64,000 nucleotides of DNA, from positions 1 through 64,000 of the forward strand of contig QZKF01000025.1 in NCBI GenBank assembly GCA_003599455.1, given 5' to 3'. The notes under the pieces are model-generated. The model searched no databases. It worked only from the letters and a program-made list of their open reading frames with translations, and was not told the origin of the DNA. Every line of letters starts with the position of its first letter. Position 1 is the first letter of the stretch. This DNA is from Comamonadaceae bacterium. Lineage in GTDB: Bacteria; Pseudomonadota; Gammaproteobacteria; Burkholderiales; Burkholderiaceae_C. Both the position numbers and the translations under genes were made by a program. Positions 54,849 to 64,000 of the stretch are shown here, one piece after another.

Positions 54849-55922
54849 ATGTGGAGTCGCCGAAACTGGGGTCGGATCTGTGCGCTGGGCGTGGTCGCGG
54901 TGGCCGTGCCGTCCCTGCGTGCCCAGACGGCGCCTGCCACCTCCGCACCCGCTGCGCCGCCCGCACCGCGCCCTGGCGCCACGCGCCTGGCGATCGCGGT
55001 CAGCAACCGCGCCTCGTTCTGCTACCTGCCACTGACCATCGCCGATCGCCTGGGCTTCTTCGCCCAGGAGGGGCTCGATGTCGAGGTGCGCGAATTCCCC
55101 GACGCGGGCCAAGCGCTGCAGGCGGTGCAGGGCGGCGCGGCACACGTGCTGTCGGGACCGTACAGCAGCACCATCGCGCTGCAGGCGCGGGGCCAGAACC
55201 TGCAGTCCTTCGTGCTGCAGGGCCGTGCGCCGCAGGTCGTGCTGGGGGTGTCGCGGGAAACCATGGCGCACTACCGCACGCTGAACGACCTGAGAGGCCG
55301 GCGCGTGGGTGTCACGGCCACCGGCTCGGCCTCGCACCGCGTGGCCAGCCTGGTGCTGGCCAAGGTGGGCCTTCGGGCGGCGGACGTGCAGTACGTGCCG
55401 CTGGCCAATGCCGCGGCCGCGGTGCAGGCGTTTCGCCGTGGTGAGCTCGACGCCATCAGCTACACCGACCCGACGGTCACGCAGCTGGAACAGCTCGGTG
55501 CGCTCCGGGTGGTGGCCGACACGCGCAGCACCCGGGGCACGGCCGAGGTCTTCGGCGGGCCCATGCCGTCGGGCTGCCTGTGCGCGCCGGGCGATTTCCT
55601 CACGCAGTACCCCAAGGCGAGCCAGGCCATGACGGATGCCATGGTGCACGCGCTCAAGTGGCTGCAGACGGCGGGTCCGTCCGACATCATCAAGGCTGTG
55701 CCCGAGCGCTATTTCCAGGGCGATCGCGCGCTCTACCTCGCGGCGTTCGCCCGGGTGCGCGAGGCCTGGACGGCCGACGGCCTGATGCCCGAAACAGGGC
55801 CCGCCACCGCGGCGCGCATGCTGGCGCAGTTCGAGGAGCCCGACGCGCTGCAGCGCGTGGACCTGGCGCGCACCTTCACCAACGAATTCGCGCGCAAGTC
55901 CAAGCTCCGCTTCCGGGCCTGA
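54849..55922 (+). CDS. SsuA/NMT1-like ABC transporter solute-binding protein
   Basis: 357 residues. The signal region begins MWSRRNWGR, a twin-Arg-like motif, and ends near PSLRA/QTAP. The mature protein is a NitT/TauT-type binding protein: SFCYLPLTIADRLGFFAQEGLDVEV, GGAAHVLSGPYSSTIALQARGQ, LRGRRVGVTATGSASHRVASLVLAKVGL, RRGELDAISYTDPTVTQLEQLG. Ligands of the family include sulfonates, nitrate-like anions and pyrimidine precursors; this one is unassigned. No permease or ATPase gene is adjacent, so it is an orphan here. ATG 54849 is supported by AGAGAGG upstream. Confidence 0.85.
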   Translation: MWSRRNWGRICALGVVAVAVPSLRAQTAPATSAPAAPPAPRPGATRLAIAVSNRASFCYLPLTIADRLGFFAQEGLDVEVREFPDAGQALQAVQGGAAHVLSGPYSSTIALQARGQNLQSFVLQGRAPQVVLGVSRETMAHYRTLNDLRGRRVGVTATGSASHRVASLVLAKVGLRAADVQYVPLANAAAAVQAFRRGELDAISYTDPTVTQLEQLGALRVVADTRSTRGTAEVFGGPMPSGCLCAPGDFLTQYPKASQAMTDAMVHALKWLQTAGPSDIIKAVPERYFQGDRALYLAAFARVREAWTADGLMPETGPATAARMLAQFEEPDALQRVDLARTFTNEFARKSKLRFRA

Positions 55923-55940
55923 GCCGCGCGCCGCGGGATC

Positions 55941-57560
55941 TCAGGGCTTCCTGTCCGGCTTGCCGGTGGTGGCCACGCGCGTCTTGCTGGCGGTGGCCCT
56001 GGCCTTCACTTTCGCGGTGGTGCGGCCGGGTTTGTTCGCCACCTTCCTGGCGCCGGCTTTGGGCCCCGCCGCCTTCGCCACGCCGACCCGCTGGGGCAGC
56101 AGCAGCGTGACGCGCTGACCAGGCTTGAGCGCCGCGTTCACGGCCAGCTTGTTCCAGCCCGCCGCGCTCACCGCGCTCACGCCGTGGCGTTGCGCGAGCC
56201 GCGCGAGGTTGTCGCCCTTGCGCGCGCGCACCGTGGTGCGCTTGAGAATCGCCTCGGGCTGCAGGCTGAGCTGGCCGTTGTCGGCCACGTGCACGGGCAC
56301 GTCGCGGTTGCGCTGGTCGGTGCGTGGCACCAGCAGGCTGGAGCCGGCGCGCACGCTCATGCGGGGCGGGATGTTGTTCACGGCACGCAGTTCCGATTCG
56401 TTCATGCCCACCTTGGCCGCGGCCTGCGCCGCCGTCATCGTGGTGGGCACGACCCAGGCGGTCCAGCTGGCCAGCGGCCCGGTGTGGTCCTGCAGGTTGC
56501 GCTGGAAGATCACCGCGTTGTCCCAGGGCAGCAGCACGTGGGGCGTGCCCGCGGCCATCACCACCGGCTGGCGCAGCGAAGGATTGAGCGCGCGGAAGTC
56601 CTTTTCCTCGACCTCGGCCAGGCGCGCGATGACGGCCACGTCCATGTCGCGCTGCAGGGTGACGGTGTCGAAGAACGGGTGGTTGCCGATCAGGGGCAGG
56701 GTGGTGTTGAAGGCCTGGGGCCGCGCCAGGATGTTCTTCACCGCCTGCAGCTTGGGCACGTACATGCGGGTTTCCAGCGGCATGCTCAGGTCGGTGTAGC
56801 CGGTGGGCTGGCCCAGGCGCTGGTTGCGGGTGATGGCGCGGTTGACGTTGCCCTGGCCCCAGTTGTAGGCCGCCAGCGCCAGGTGCCAGTCGCCGAAGCG
56901 GCCGTGCAACTGCTGCAGGTAGTCGAGCGCGGCGCGCGTGGAGGCGAGCACGTCGCGCCGGTCGTCGCGGAAGGCGTTCTGCTTGAGGTCGAACGACTGG
57001 CCGGTGGCCGGCATGAACTGCCACATGCCGGCGGCGCGCGCGCTGGAAACCGCTTGCGGGTTGAAGGCGCTTTCAATGAAGGGCAGCAGCGCCAGCTCCA
57101 TCGGCATGTTGCGGCGCTCGATCTCTTCAACGATGTGGAACAGGTAGCGGCTGGAGCGCTCGGTCATGCGCTGCATGTAGTCGGGTCGCGTGGCGTACCA
57201 CTGCTCGCGGTCGCGCACCAGGTCGCCTTCGAGGTCGGGCATGGCGAAGCCGCGGCGGATGCGGTCCCACAAGTCGGTGGGCGCGTCCAGCGTGGTCACG
57301 CCGGGCAGGCTGGTGTCCGCGGTGGCGATCTCGCTGAGCGGCACGTCGGCGGGCAGGCGGTAGGAAGGCAGGCTGGGTGCCGGCGTTCTGGCGGCCGCGG
57401 TGGGAGCACCGGGTGCGCCCGCGGGTTCTGGCGCCACGGTGGTGGCACAACCGGACACCAGCAGCCCCACGGCGGCAGCGGTCAGCAGCAGCCATCGGCG
57501 CACCGGCCCGGGGTCGAGGTGTGGGAGGGCGGGCGGAGCAATCGGGAAGGCAAGGGTCAT
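55941..57560 (-). CDS. mltD: Membrane-bound lytic murein transglycosylase D
   Basis: Cleaves peptidoglycan glycan strands from the outer membrane. 539 residues. Lipoprotein signal with lipobox LVSG-Cys38; SLT domain with catalytic Glu163 (LLPFIESAFNPQAVSSARAAGMWQFMP and ALAAYNWGQGNVNRAI). It is followed by LysM-type repeats (TVRARKGDNLARLAQRHGVS near residue 440) and a basic Lys/Ala tail. The start overlaps the gloB stop (ATGA); an ATG 18 bases earlier is an alternative. Confidence 0.94.
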   Translation of the reverse strand: MTLAFPIAPPALPHLDPGPVRRWLLLTAAAVGLLVSGCATTVAPEPAGAPGAPTAAARTPAPSLPSYRLPADVPLSEIATADTSLPGVTTLDAPTDLWDRIRRGFAMPDLEGDLVRDREQWYATRPDYMQRMTERSSRYLFHIVEEIERRNMPMELALLPFIESAFNPQAVSSARAAGMWQFMPATGQSFDLKQNAFRDDRRDVLASTRAALDYLQQLHGRFGDWHLALAAYNWGQGNVNRAITRNQRLGQPTGYTDLSMPLETRMYVPKLQAVKNILARPQAFNTTLPLIGNHPFFDTVTLQRDMDVAVIARLAEVEEKDFRALNPSLRQPVVMAAGTPHVLLPWDNAVIFQRNLQDHTGPLASWTAWVVPTTMTAAQAAAKVGMNESELRAVNNIPPRMSVRAGSSLLVPRTDQRNRDVPVHVADNGQLSLQPEAILKRTTVRARKGDNLARLAQRHGVSAVSAAGWNKLAVNAALKPGQRVTLLLPQRVGVAKAAGPKAGARKVANKPGRTTAKVKARATASKTRVATTGKPDRKP

Positions 57561-58330
57561 CGGAACACGTTTTTCCATTCGCGAAGCGTGGCGAAGACCG
57601 TCACGGCATCGGTGGGGCTGCCCGGCTCGCGGGCCTGGGCGGACTGCACGACGGCGGCTTCGCCGGTGCGCAGAAAGGGGTTGATCTGTTTCTCCAGTCC
57701 GATGGAGCTGGGCAGGGTGGGAAAGTTCTGCGCGCGTTGCGCCTGGCAGCGCGCGGTGTAGGCCGCCAGCGCGGCGTTGTCGGGCTCGACCGCCTGCGCG
57801 AACTTCAGGTTGGACAGCGTGTATTCGTGGGTGCAGCAGACGCGGGTGTCGGCGGGCAGCGCGGCCAGCCGGGTGAGTGAGTCCAGCATCTGGGCCGGCG
57901 TGCCTTCGAACAGGCGGCCACAACCGCCCGAGAACAGCGTGTCGCCGCAGAACAGCAGCGGCGCGCCGTCGATGTCGGGCGTGTAGTAGGCGATGTGGCC
58001 GGCCGTGTGGCCCGGCACTTCCATCACCGCGAAGCGCAGGCCCAGCACCTCGACCTCATCGCCCGCGCCCACGCGCTGCAGCGGCTCGGGCATGGGCTCG
58101 TACGCCGGACCGACCACGCGCGCGCCGGTGGCCTCGCGCAGCGCGGCCACGCCGCCGGTGTGGTCGGCGTGGTGGTGGGTGATCAGGATGGTGTCGAGTT
58201 GCAGGCCCTCCCGCGCGAGCCACGCGGCCACACCGTCGGACTCGCCGGGGTCGACCACCAGGGCCTTGCGCCCGTCGTGCAGGGCCCAGATGTAGTTGTC
58301 GCTGAAAGCCGGGAGGGGGAAGAGATGCAT
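57557..58330 (-). CDS. gloB: Hydroxyacylglutathione hydrolase (glyoxalase II)
   Basis: Second enzyme of methylglyoxal detoxification: hydrolyses S-lactoylglutathione. 257 residues. Metallo-beta-lactamase fold with THHHADHTGG (His52, His54, Asp56, His57), VPGHTAGHIAYY, FCGDTLFSGGCGRLFEGTP and CCTHEYTLSNLKFA. C-terminal NPFLRTGEAAV and REWKNVFR are typical of GloB. Divergent from the yafS-like gene; cotranscribed with mltD. Confidence 0.97.
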   Translation of the reverse strand: MHLFPLPAFSDNYIWALHDGRKALVVDPGESDGVAAWLAREGLQLDTILITHHHADHTGGVAALREATGARVVGPAYEPMPEPLQRVGAGDEVEVLGLRFAVMEVPGHTAGHIAYYTPDIDGAPLLFCGDTLFSGGCGRLFEGTPAQMLDSLTRLAALPADTRVCCTHEYTLSNLKFAQAVEPDNAALAAYTARCQAQRAQNFPTLPSSIGLEKQINPFLRTGEAAVVQSAQAREPGSPTDAVTVFATLREWKNVFR

Positions 58331-58432
58331 GGCGCGGATTTCGGGTGGGGGCGTGTAGAGTGCGGGCTGGCCTTCCCGGTGGTTTGCAGTGTCGCAGACT
58401 TCCACCCGGGACCGGTACTTGCCCCACACCAC

Positions 58433-59227
58433 ATGACCGCAAAAATTATAGGGTTGACCGAGTGGTTCGCCACCGCGCCCGGCCAGTACCTGCTGGCCTG
58501 GGAGCAGGCCCAGTTCGACCTCGCGGTGACCGACCTGTTCGGCTACAACGCCCTGCAGCTGGGTCTGCCCGAGCTCGATGCGCTGCAGGCCAACCGCATG
58601 CCGCACCGCTGGCTGGCCTTGCCCGAGGTGTTGCCGCCCGCGGCGCCCACGGGCGCGGGGGGTGGCCTGGCGCCGCGCGTGGCGCTGATCACCAACGCGG
58701 CCGCGCTGCCGTTTCCCGAGGCCAGCCTGGACCTGGTGGTGCTGCCGCACACGCTGGAGTTCAGCGCCGACCCGCACCACGTGCTGCGCGAGGTGGAGCG
58801 CGTGCTGGTGCCCGAAGGGCGCGTGGTGATCTCGGGCTTCAACCCGGCCAGCCTGTGGGGCCTGCGCCAGCGGCGCGGGCGGCTGTGCGGCCAGGTCGGC
58901 CTCAACGCGCTGGGTGCCTCCAGCCTGTACCTGCCCGAGGCGGGTGAATTCATCGGCCCCTGGCGGCTGCGCGACTGGCTGCGGCTGCTGAGTTTTGAAG
59001 TAGAGTCGGACCGCTTCGGCTGCTACCGCCCGGCGATGCGCACCGAAGCCTGGCTGCAGCGCTACGCGTGGCTGGACCGCGCCGGCGCGCGCTGGTGGCC
59101 CATTTTTGGCGCGGTGTATTTCGTGGTGGCGGTCAAGCGCGTGCGCGGCATGCGCCTGCTCGGCCCCGCCTGGAAACCGCGCCGCGCCACCTCGGCCGCG
59201 CCGGTGTCGGTGGCGAACCGGCACTGA
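58433..59227 (+). CDS. YafS-like class I methyltransferase
   Basis: 264 residues. The second half of a Rossmann methyltransferase is clear: [50 protein letters not shown]. The usual glycine-rich SAM motif I (DxGxGxG) is missing; the matching stretch reads [16 protein letters not shown]. It is flanked by gloB and rnhA exactly as yafS is in E. coli, so orthology is likely. Activity and substrate are unknown. Confidence 0.85.
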   Translation: MTAKIIGLTEWFATAPGQYLLAWEQAQFDLAVTDLFGYNALQLGLPELDALQANRMPHRWLALPEVLPPAAPTGAGGGLAPRVALITNAAALPFPEASLDLVVLPHTLEFSADPHHVLREVERVLVPEGRVVISGFNPASLWGLRQRRGRLCGQVGLNALGASSLYLPEAGEFIGPWRLRDWLRLLSFEVESDRFGCYRPAMRTEAWLQRYAWLDRAGARWWPIFGAVYFVVAVKRVRGMRLLGPAWKPRRATSAAPVSVANRH

Positions 59228-59277
59228 GGCCCTCGCGGCCCTTCTTTACCCCGTCTTTACATTCAGGAGTTGTGTCT

Positions 59278-59712
59278 TTGAACCATGTGGTGATCTACAC
59301 CGACGGTGCCTGCAAGGGCAACCCGGGACCCGGCGGCTGGGGCGTGTACCTGAAGTCCGGCGGCGTCGAAAAGGAGCTCTGCGGCGGCGAGCGCGAGACC
59401 ACCAACAACCGCATGGAACTCACCGCCGTGATCGAGGCGCTGACCGCGCTCAAGCGGCCCTGCCGGGTGTCGCTGTATCTCGACAGCGAGTACGTGCGCA
59501 AGGGCATCACCGAGTGGATCCACGGCTGGAAGCGCAAGGGCTGGACCACGGCGGCCAAGCAACCGGTGAAAAACGCCGACCTCTGGCAGAAGCTCGACGC
59601 CCTGGTGCACGGCGGCGTGCACCAGATCGAATGGCACTGGGTCAAGGGCCATGCGGGCGATCCGGGCAACGAGCGCGCCGACGCCCTGGCCAACCGCGGC
59701 GTGCCGGGTTGA
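59278..59712 (+). CDS. rnhA: Ribonuclease HI
   Basis: Degrades the RNA strand of RNA-DNA hybrids. 144 residues. The catalytic carboxylates are Asp9 ([17 protein letters not shown]), Glu47 ([13 protein letters not shown]), Asp69 ([12 protein letters not shown]) and Asp135 ([12 protein letters not shown]). The start is TTG 59278 with AGGAG eight bases upstream; a GTG at 59272 would sit too close to that site. Follows the yafS-like gene; dnaQ, the next gene in E. coli, is absent here. Confidence 0.95.
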   Translation: MNHVVIYTDGACKGNPGPGGWGVYLKSGGVEKELCGGERETTNNRMELTAVIEALTALKRPCRVSLYLDSEYVRKGITEWIHGWKRKGWTTAAKQPVKNADLWQKLDALVHGGVHQIEWHWVKGHAGDPGNERADALANRGVPG

Positions 59713-59822
59713 GCCCTCAACCCGCCTGCGGGGTCGGATAGCGGGAACTTCCGCTGCCGGGCGACTGTCAGCACTGCTACATTTCGTTTCTTTGACCTGT
59801 TCCATGCCCACCGGGGCGGGGA

Positions 59823-61007
59823 ATGCATTTCCAGGCTGTCGAATCCATGGCGAACAAAGCGCTCTACGTGTGGGTGGCCGTTGCAGGCCTGGCACTGGCC
59901 TCCGGTGGCGCCTGGTGGCTGCAGAACCGGGCCGCCTCCAGCGCCAGCCCGACCGCCGTGGCCGCTCCGACGCCCCAGCGGGCCGCCGGCGGCGCACCCA
60001 GCGTGGAGGTGGCCAAGGTCAAGACCATGGCGCTGCGCGACTACGCACAGGCCGTGGGTTCGCTGCGCTCGCGCCAGAGCGTCACGCTCAAACCCGAGAC
60101 CGCGGGCCGCGTGGCCCGCATCGCGTTTGCCGATGGCGCCCAGGTGCGCCAGGGCCAGTTGCTGGTGCAGCTCGACGACACCCTGCAGCGCGCCGAACTC
60201 AGCCAGGCGCAGGCGCAGCTCTCGATCGCGCGCGCCAACCTCAAGCGCAACCAGGAACTCGTGGCCCAGGGTTTCGTGGCCCAGCGTGTGGTCGACGAGA
60301 GCCAGGCCAACCTGCAGGTAGCCGAGGCCCAGGTGGCGCTGGCCGAAGCGCGCCTGCAGCGCATGCGCATCACGGCACCATTCGCTGGCACGGTCGGCCT
60401 GCGCAGCATCAACCTGGGCCAGTACGTGAAGGATGGCGACGACCTGGTGAACCTGGAAGACACCTCGGTGCTGACGGTCGACTTCCGGTTGCCCGAGCGT
60501 TACCAGACCCGGCTGGCGTCAGGGCAGCCGGTGCAGGTGCAGCTCGATGCCCTGCCAGGAAAATCCTTCGAGGCCAGGGTGCTCGCGGTCGACCCGCTGC
60601 TCGACGCCAACGGCCGCTCGATCGGGGTGCGCGCGGTGATGCCGCGCACGCCGGGCGCCGAACTGCGCCCGGGCATGTTCGCCCGCGTGCTCATCCTGTT
60701 TTCGGTGAACGACAGCGCGCTCGTGGTGCCTGAAGAGGCCATGGTGCCGCAGGCGGGCAAGCAGTTCGTGTATCTGCTGGAAGAGCAGGGTCAGGGCGAC
60801 GCGAAGAAAATGGTGTCGCGCCGCGTCGAGGTGGAGCTCGGTGTGCGCCGGGGTGCCGAGGTCGAGGTCGTCAAGGGGCTCGCGGCGGGCGCCACGGTGG
60901 TGGTCGCCGGTCAGCAGCGCCTGCAGCGCGATGGCACCGTGGTGCGTGTGGTCGACATGGCCCGTGCCGCGGCGCCGGCCGCCGCGGCCTCGAAGCCGGC
61001 GCAGTGA
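59823..61007 (+). CDS. RND efflux periplasmic adaptor (membrane fusion protein)
   Basis: 394 residues. An N-terminal membrane anchor (ALYVWVAVAGLALASGG), a lipoyl/barrel-sandwich domain (ETAGRVARIAFADGAQVRQGQLLVQLDD), an alpha-helical hairpin (SQAQAQLSIARANLKRNQELVAQG, AEAQVALAEARLQRMRITAPFAGTVG) and a beta-barrel. ATG 59847 (MANKALYV) is an alternative start. With the RND pump 24 bases downstream it would form an efflux system needing a TolC-type outer-membrane protein encoded elsewhere. No regulator gene is adjacent. Confidence 0.9.
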   Translation: MHFQAVESMANKALYVWVAVAGLALASGGAWWLQNRAASSASPTAVAAPTPQRAAGGAPSVEVAKVKTMALRDYAQAVGSLRSRQSVTLKPETAGRVARIAFADGAQVRQGQLLVQLDDTLQRAELSQAQAQLSIARANLKRNQELVAQGFVAQRVVDESQANLQVAEAQVALAEARLQRMRITAPFAGTVGLRSINLGQYVKDGDDLVNLEDTSVLTVDFRLPERYQTRLASGQPVQVQLDALPGKSFEARVLAVDPLLDANGRSIGVRAVMPRTPGAELRPGMFARVLILFSVNDSALVVPEEAMVPQAGKQFVYLLEEQGQGDAKKMVSRRVEVELGVRRGAEVEVVKGLAAGATVVVAGQQRLQRDGTVVRVVDMARAAAPAAAASKPAQ

Positions 61008-61031
61008 TCCCCCAACCGGACAGGAGTCTCC

Positions 61032-64000
61032 GTGCAACTGCCTGAAATTGCCATCCGCCGTCCGGTCTTCGCCTCGGTGCTGTCCCTGCTCATCCTGCTG
61101 GTGGGCTTCGTGTCGTTCAACGGGCTCTCGGTGCGCGAGTACCCGCGCATCGACGAACCGACCGTCACCGTCACCACGCGCTTCGCAGGTGCGTCCAGCG
61201 AGGTCATCGAGTCCCAGGTCACCAAGGTGCTGGAAGACTCGCTCGCCGGCATCGAGGGTGTGGACATCATCACCTCGATCAGCCGGCAGGAACAGAGCCA
61301 GATCACCGTGCGCTTCAAGCTCGAGCGCGACCCCGATTCCGCCGCCGCCGACGTGCGCGACAAGGTCAGCCGGGTGCGCCAGCGCCTGCCGGACGACGTG
61401 GACGAGCCGACGATTGCCAAGGTGGAGGCCGATGCCACGCCCGTGATCTGGCTGGCACTCAACGCCGACACCATCTCGCCGCTGGAGCTCAGCGACCTGG
61501 CCAACCGCCTGATCAAGCCCCGGCTGCAGACCGCGCCCGGCGCGGCCGATGTGCGCGTCTGGGGCGAGCGCCGCTTCTCGATGCGCATCTGGCTCGACCC
61601 CGACCGGCTGGCCGCCTACAGCCTCACCGTGCAGGACGTGGAGGACGCGCTGCGCCGCTCCAACCTGGAGGTGCCGGCCGGGCGCATCGAAAGTTCGCTG
61701 CGCGAGTTCAACGTGACCGCCGCCACCGACGTACAGACACCAGAGCAGTTCCGCGCCATCGGCATCCGGACCGCCAATGGCCAGACCATCCGCATCGACG
61801 ACGTGGCGCGCGTGGAGCAGGCGCCGCAAGACGAGCGCACCTCGGTGCGCTACAACGGTCGCGACGCCATTTCACTGGGTGTGATCCGCCAGGCCACGGC
61901 GAACCCGCTGGAGCTCTCGGCCGCGGTGCAGGAGATGCTGCCTCGCATCGTGGAGGAACTGCCCGAAGGCGTGAGCATCGAGGTGGCGAACGACAACTCG
62001 ATCTTCATCGACCGCTCGATCAAGGCCGTGTACACCACCATCGCCGAGGCGGCGGTGCTGGTGGCGCTGGTGATCTTCGTTTTCCTGCGCACCGTGCGCG
62101 CTTCCATCATCCCGCTGATCACCATCCCGGTGAGCCTGATCGGCTCGTTCGCGCTCATGGCGCTGTTCGGCTTCTCCATCAACACCCTCACGCTGCTGGC
62201 GCTGGTGCTGGCCATCGGCCTGGTGGTGGACGACGCGATCGTGATGCTGGAGAACATCTACCGGCACATCGAGGAGGGTATGAAGCCGTTCGAGGCCGCG
62301 ATCAAGGGCGCCCGGGAGATCGGCTTTGCCATCGTTGCGATGACACTCACGCTGGCCGCGGTGTACGCGCCGCTGGCCTTCACGCCGGGACGCACCGGCC
62401 GCCTGTTTGCCGAGTTCGCGCTCGCGCTGGCGGGCGCCGTGGTGGTCTCGGGTTTCGTGGCGCTCACGCTCTCGCCCATGATGTGCTCCAAGCTGCTGCG
62501 CCATGTGGAAAAGCCAGGCCGCTTCGACCGCTTCATGGAGTTGGTGCTGACACGGATGAACAACGGCTACGACCGCGCCCTGAGCCGCTCGCTCAACGTG
62601 CGCTGGCTGGTGGTGGCGGTGATGCTCGCCAGCGCCGCCGGCAGTTTCTGGCTGCTGCAGGGCACGCGGTCCGAGCTCGCGCCCATGGAAGACCGCGGCG
62701 TGGTGCTGGCCAACATCAATGGACCCGATGGCGCCACCCTGGCCTACACGCGCCGCTATGCCGAAGCCATCGAAAAGATGGCGATGGCGCAGCCCGAGTT
62801 CGACCGCATCTTCACCATCGTGGGCAATCCCTCGGTGGCCCAGGGCAGCGTGGTGATGCGGGGCAAGGCCTGGGAGGAACGCGACCGCACCACCATGGAG
62901 ATCGCGGGCAAGATGGCGCCGGCTATGGCCGCGCTGCCGGGCATCAGCGCCTACCCGATCACGCCGCCCTCGCTGGGCCAGGGTTTCCGCGAGCGGCCGG
63001 TGAACTTCATCATCGTCACCAGCGACAGCTACGAGAACCTGTCGACCATGGTGCGCCAGTTCCAGGAGCGCATGGCGCAGAACCCGGGCCTGGTGCAGGT
63101 GGACACCGACCTGCGCCTGAACAAACCCGAGATCCGCATGGACGTGGACCGCGAGCGCGCGGCCGACATGGGCGTGAGCGTGGACACCATCGCGCGCACC
63201 GTCGAGACCATGCTGGGTGGCCGCACGGTGACGCGCTACAAGCGCGACGGCGAACAGTACGACGTGGTGGTGCAGACCGTGTCGGCCAACCGCAGCACCC
63301 CCGAGGACATCGACCGGTTGTTCGTGCGCGGCCGCGGCGACGCGATGATTCCGCTGGCCTCGCTGGTCACCACCCGCGAGGTGGTGGTGCCGCGCGAGCT
63401 CAATCACTTCGGCCAGCGCCGCAGCGCCTCGATCACGGCCAACATTGGCGCCGGTTACTCGCTGGGCGAGGCGCTGACGTTCATGGAGGAGACGGCGGCC
63501 GAGATCCTGCCGGCGGGTTACGCCACCGACCTCAACGGCCAGAGCCGCGAGTTCCGCAATTCGTCGGGGTCGCTGGCGCTGGTGTTCGTGCTCTCGCTGC
63601 TGTTCATCTACCTGGTGCTCTCCGCGCAGTTCGAGAGTTTCGTCGACCCGCTGATCATCATGCTTTCGGTGCCGCTGTCCATGCTGGGTGCCTTGCTGGC
63701 GCTCAAGTTCACGGGTGGCACGCTCAACGTGTTCAGCCAGATCGGATTGATCACGCTTGTGGGCCTGATCACCAAGCACGGCATCCTGATCGTGGAGTTT
63801 GCCAACCAGCTGCGCGAGCAGGGCATGGAGAAGATCGCGGCCGTCAAGCGGGCGGCCGGTCTGCGCCTGCGTCCCATCATGATGACCACGGGCGCCATGG
63901 TGCTGGGCGCGTTGCCGCTCGCGATGGCCTCCGGGGCGGGGGCCGAGAGCCGCCAGCAGATCGGGTGGGTCATTGTCGGGGGCATGTCGATCGGCACGCT
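61032..64000 (+). CDS. RND (HAE1-type) multidrug efflux transporter, 3' end outside window
   Basis: Proton-driven inner-membrane pump. The frame runs open from GTG 61032 (AGGAG six to ten bases upstream) to the window end, giving 989 residues of an expected 1020-1040. Start QLPEIAIRRPVFASVLSLLILLVG is the first membrane helix; NDNSIFIDRSIKAV and LVVDDAIVMLENIYRHIEEG mark the proton-relay region (adjacent Asp pair in TM4); then LSPMMCSKLL and GLITKHGILIVEFANQLREQG. Substrates cannot be inferred. It is paired with the adaptor gene upstream. Confidence 0.93.
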   Translation, partial: MQLPEIAIRRPVFASVLSLLILLVGFVSFNGLSVREYPRIDEPTVTVTTRFAGASSEVIESQVTKVLEDSLAGIEGVDIITSISRQEQSQITVRFKLERDPDSAAADVRDKVSRVRQRLPDDVDEPTIAKVEADATPVIWLALNADTISPLELSDLANRLIKPRLQTAPGAADVRVWGERRFSMRIWLDPDRLAAYSLTVQDVEDALRRSNLEVPAGRIESSLREFNVTAATDVQTPEQFRAIGIRTANGQTIRIDDVARVEQAPQDERTSVRYNGRDAISLGVIRQATANPLELSAAVQEMLPRIVEELPEGVSIEVANDNSIFIDRSIKAVYTTIAEAAVLVALVIFVFLRTVRASIIPLITIPVSLIGSFALMALFGFSINTLTLLALVLAIGLVVDDAIVMLENIYRHIEEGMKPFEAAIKGAREIGFAIVAMTLTLAAVYAPLAFTPGRTGRLFAEFALALAGAVVVSGFVALTLSPMMCSKLLRHVEKPGRFDRFMELVLTRMNNGYDRALSRSLNVRWLVVAVMLASAAGSFWLLQGTRSELAPMEDRGVVLANINGPDGATLAYTRRYAEAIEKMAMAQPEFDRIFTIVGNPSVAQGSVVMRGKAWEERDRTTMEIAGKMAPAMAALPGISAYPITPPSLGQGFRERPVNFIIVTSDSYENLSTMVRQFQERMAQNPGLVQVDTDLRLNKPEIRMDVDRERAADMGVSVDTIARTVETMLGGRTVTRYKRDGEQYDVVVQTVSANRSTPEDIDRLFVRGRGDAMIPLASLVTTREVVVPRELNHFGQRRSASITANIGAGYSLGEALTFMEETAAEILPAGYATDLNGQSREFRNSSGSLALVFVLSLLFIYLVLSAQFESFVDPLIIMLSVPLSMLGALLALKFTGGTLNVFSQIGLITLVGLITKHGILIVEFANQLREQGMEKIAAVKRAAGLRLRPIMMTTGAMVLGALPLAMASGAGAESRQQIGWVIVGGMSIGT

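Overview
This 64 kb window is chromosomal DNA of a high-GC betaproteobacterium, most likely Burkholderiales and Comamonadaceae-like (Hydrogenophaga or Acidovorax type). That placement is an inference from gene order and protein character: thrS-infC-rpmI-rplT-pheST-ihfA-merR-tRNA-Pro, trxA-rho, mltD-gloB-yafS-rnhA, a small SRP RNA beside dnaX, a TTG-started ftsH, and quinone-dependent PyrD. No rRNA, insertion sequence, prophage or CRISPR array is visible. Almost all of it is dense housekeeping sequence with short gaps and many 4-base start/stop overlaps.

Layout. 1-7.2 kb: translation and nucleoid block (3' end of thrS, infC with a non-standard ATA start, rpmI, rplT, pheS, pheT, ihfA, a MerR-type regulator, tRNA-Pro(GGG)). 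7.25-11.2 kb: a five-gene accessory cassette whose start has lower GC. It encodes a Tat-like secreted protein of unknown function, a PqqD-type recognition protein, an HPr-kinase-related kinase, a nucleotidyltransferase and a trypsin-like protease. This is the best candidate here for an undescribed system. 11.2-24.8 kb: metabolism and quality control (FAD oxidoreductase, pyrD, rpiA, DUF4124-glutaredoxin protein, prlC, yhbY, rlmE, ftsH, folP, glmM, GNAT, a NamZ/DUF1343 muramidase and a DOMON-like protein). 24.9-27.9 kb: a coupled trio (OlsB-like acyltransferase, LpxH-like phosphatase, glycosyltransferase) that looks like an envelope lipid pathway.

27.9-39.4 kb: a phosphate super-locus. ppk1 and pstS each have a recognisable Pho box upstream. 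Around them lie sixA, a ribbon-helix-helix/histone-H1-like protein, ppx, and pstSCAB-phoU-phoB-phoR. PhoB/PhoR would sense phosphate limitation and switch on uptake (Pst) and polyphosphate metabolism (Ppk, Ppx). 39.4-43.4 kb: minus-strand PMT-type membrane glycosyltransferase, type B L31, rho and trxA. 43.5-50.8 kb: AddB-like and AddA-like helicase-nuclease plus a flavoprotein. 50.8-54.7 kb: DOPA-dioxygenase-like protein, SRP RNA, dnaX with an A9 slippage site, ybaB, recR and a MAPEG-like membrane protein. 54.8-59.7 kb: an orphan solute-binding protein and mltD-gloB / yafS-rnhA. 59.8-64 kb: an RND efflux pair (adaptor plus a transporter cut by the window end).

All calls come from reading the sequence. 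No database search was run, so family names rest on recognised motifs and start sites on ribosome-binding-site spacing.
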